Shown here: piece after piece, positions 63,310 through 64,000 of the stretch | Layout: every line of letters begins with the position of its first letter | How positions within the stretch are numbered: position 1 is the first letter of the stretch | Origin: Parvularia atlantis | Taxonomy: Eukaryota; Opisthokonta; Rotosphaerida | Direction of reading: 5' to 3' | Length of the DNA: 64,000 nucleotides | NCBI GenBank assembly: GCA_943704415.1 | Contig: CALSCO010000506.1 | Location: forward strand, 24,719 to 88,718 | Notes under the pieces: model-generated | Told to the model about the DNA's origin: nothing | The model's database searches: none | The model's input: only the letters and a program-made list of their open reading frames with translations | Translations under genes and position numbers: made by a program

Positions 63310-64000
63310 ATGGCGGCCGAGGCGGCCACGGCGACCGAGTGGCCTGCGGGCGCACTGCGGCGGCTCTGCGAGCGGCTGCGTGACGAGCTCACGGCCGAGC
63401 GCACGGCGCAGCTGCGGCAGGACGAGGCCGCGATCTACACGCTGCAGGACCGCATCAAGGGCCTGCACGAAGACCGCCACAGTAAGAGGTGCGCCGCGCC
63501 CTTCCTCGTCGCGTGCGCGTTGACGCGCGCGGCAGCCTCGAGCTGCGCAACGTCGACCGCAAGATCAACTTCCTCGTGCAGAGCCGGCTGCAGAAGGACG
63601 TGCGGCGGGAGGACCGCGACAAGGAGGCCTGGTTTGAGTTCTTCGACCAGAGCGCCAGCCAGGACAACCCGCTCGGCCTCAAGAAGTCGGTGCGCCGCCT
63701 CCTTCGTGCGCGCCGCGTCCGCCGCTCACGGCCGTGTGCGCGCGCATACACACACAGGACTACGCCGCGTTCCTGTACCTGCTGCGCCTCGAGCCCGCCA
63801 TCCTCGCCAAAGCGGTCATGGGCGTGCCGTACGGCGAGATGGACTACATCGTGCAGGTGCGCGGCGCGCTGGTGGCGGGCGCGCGCTGCTGCTGAGCCCG
63901 CCGCGGGTCGCCAGATCCTCAACTTTTCGCTATTCCCGGACCTGTTCCAGGCGCGCGAGGAGATCTTCCTGCTCGAGCTGTGCAAGGCACGCCTCCCCCC
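63310..64000 (+). CDS. IQGAP-like RasGAP-domain protein, 5' part
   Basis: Starts MAAEAATATEWPAGALRRL at ATG 63310 and runs off the window end. After an N-terminal helix (LQDRIKGLHEDRHS), a splice at GAG/GTGCGC leads to SLELRNVDRKINFLVQSRLQ and FFDQSASQDNPLGLKKS. Two further exons then give DYAAFLYLLRLEPAILAKAV, YGEMDYIVQ and ILNFSLFPDLFQAREEIFLL. This matches the start of the GAP-related domain of IQGAP-type proteins (QREEYLLLRLF region in human IQGAP1). The catalytic Arg finger, if any, would lie beyond the window. IQ motifs and a calponin domain are not seen N-terminal to it, so it is a short form of the family. Confidence 0.65.
   Translation, partial: MAAEAATATEWPAGALRRLCERLRDELTAERTAQLRQDEAAIYTLQDRIKGLHEDRHSKRCAAPFLVACALTRAAASSCATSTARSTSSCRAGCRRTCGGRTATRRPGLSSSTRAPARTTRSASRSRCAASFVRAASAAHGRVRAHTHTGLRRVPVPAAPRARHPRQSGHGRAVRRDGLHRAGARRAGGGRALLLSPPRVARSSTFRYSRTCSRRARRSSCSSCARHASP

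Noticed and set aside
1-64000. Transposons, viral insertions, secondary-metabolite clusters or bacterial contamination
   Set aside because: No transposase, reverse transcriptase, integrase, capsid or PKS/NRPS sequence was seen. Introns throughout show that the DNA is nuclear.

Overview
The window is nuclear DNA of a GC-rich, intron-rich eukaryote, most likely a free-living single-celled one. Evidence for this: nearly all genes are split by very short introns (about 45-80 nt) with a stereotyped syntax (5' GTGCG, a CTGAC/CTCAC-like branch site close to the 3' end, then CAG). There is a tRNA-Arg gene interrupted at position 37/38. The proteins are eukaryote-specific (HIRA, MAD1, MSH5, strumpellin, a DHHC enzyme, a mitochondrial ribosomal protein). 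Together the gene set implies meiosis, a spindle checkpoint, endosomal WASH machinery and ordinary mitochondria. I cannot name the species. A C9orf72 homologue and a TRPV-like channel argue against a typical fungus or plant and fit a heterotrophic protist; this is inference.

Gene density is extreme: 30 protein genes that I accept, one doubtful gene and one tRNA in 64 kb. Intergenic gaps are often under 60 bp. Divergent pairs share 24-55 bp (790-1891/1916-3486; 17048-20805/20860-23074; 24866-26249/26299-27545). One tandem trio (27589-31704) has only 9 and 5 bp between stop and next ATG.

Layout. 1-10.8 kb: PLD6-like nuclease/phospholipase, an unknown coiled-coil protein, deoxyhypusine synthase, an ankyrin protein, C9orf72, and a large intronless membrane alpha/beta hydrolase. 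10.9-17 kb: TRPV-like channel, family III CoA-transferase, a doubtful Cys-rich membrane protein, a glutathione transferase. 17-27.5 kb: MSH5, a three-RRM protein, an R3H protein, tRNA-Arg(CCT), threonine dehydrogenase, an SR/Lys-rich nuclear protein. 27.6-34.4 kb: TraB protein, membrane EEP phosphohydrolase, DHHC acyltransferase, mS26-like ribosomal protein, STOML2. 34.6-47.7 kb: WASHC5 (strumpellin), TMEM181-like seven-TM protein, HIRA, BolA. 47.9-64 kb: four-KH FUBP-like protein, USP44/49-like deubiquitinase, MAD1, kinase-DEP fusion, ABCG half-transporter, and the 5' part of an IQGAP-like RasGAP.

The genes form no obvious single pathway. Local themes are mitochondria (TraB, mS26, STOML2, TDH, BolA), endomembrane traffic (C9orf72, WASHC5, DHHC, TMEM181-like) and chromosome biology (MSH5, HIRA, MAD1, USP44/49). 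The most unusual genomic features are a recurrent class of GC-AG introns, the near-zero spacing between some genes, and the kinase-DEP fusion. Exon boundaries were read by eye from splice motifs, reading phase and family conservation. Gene spans are more certain than every internal junction.
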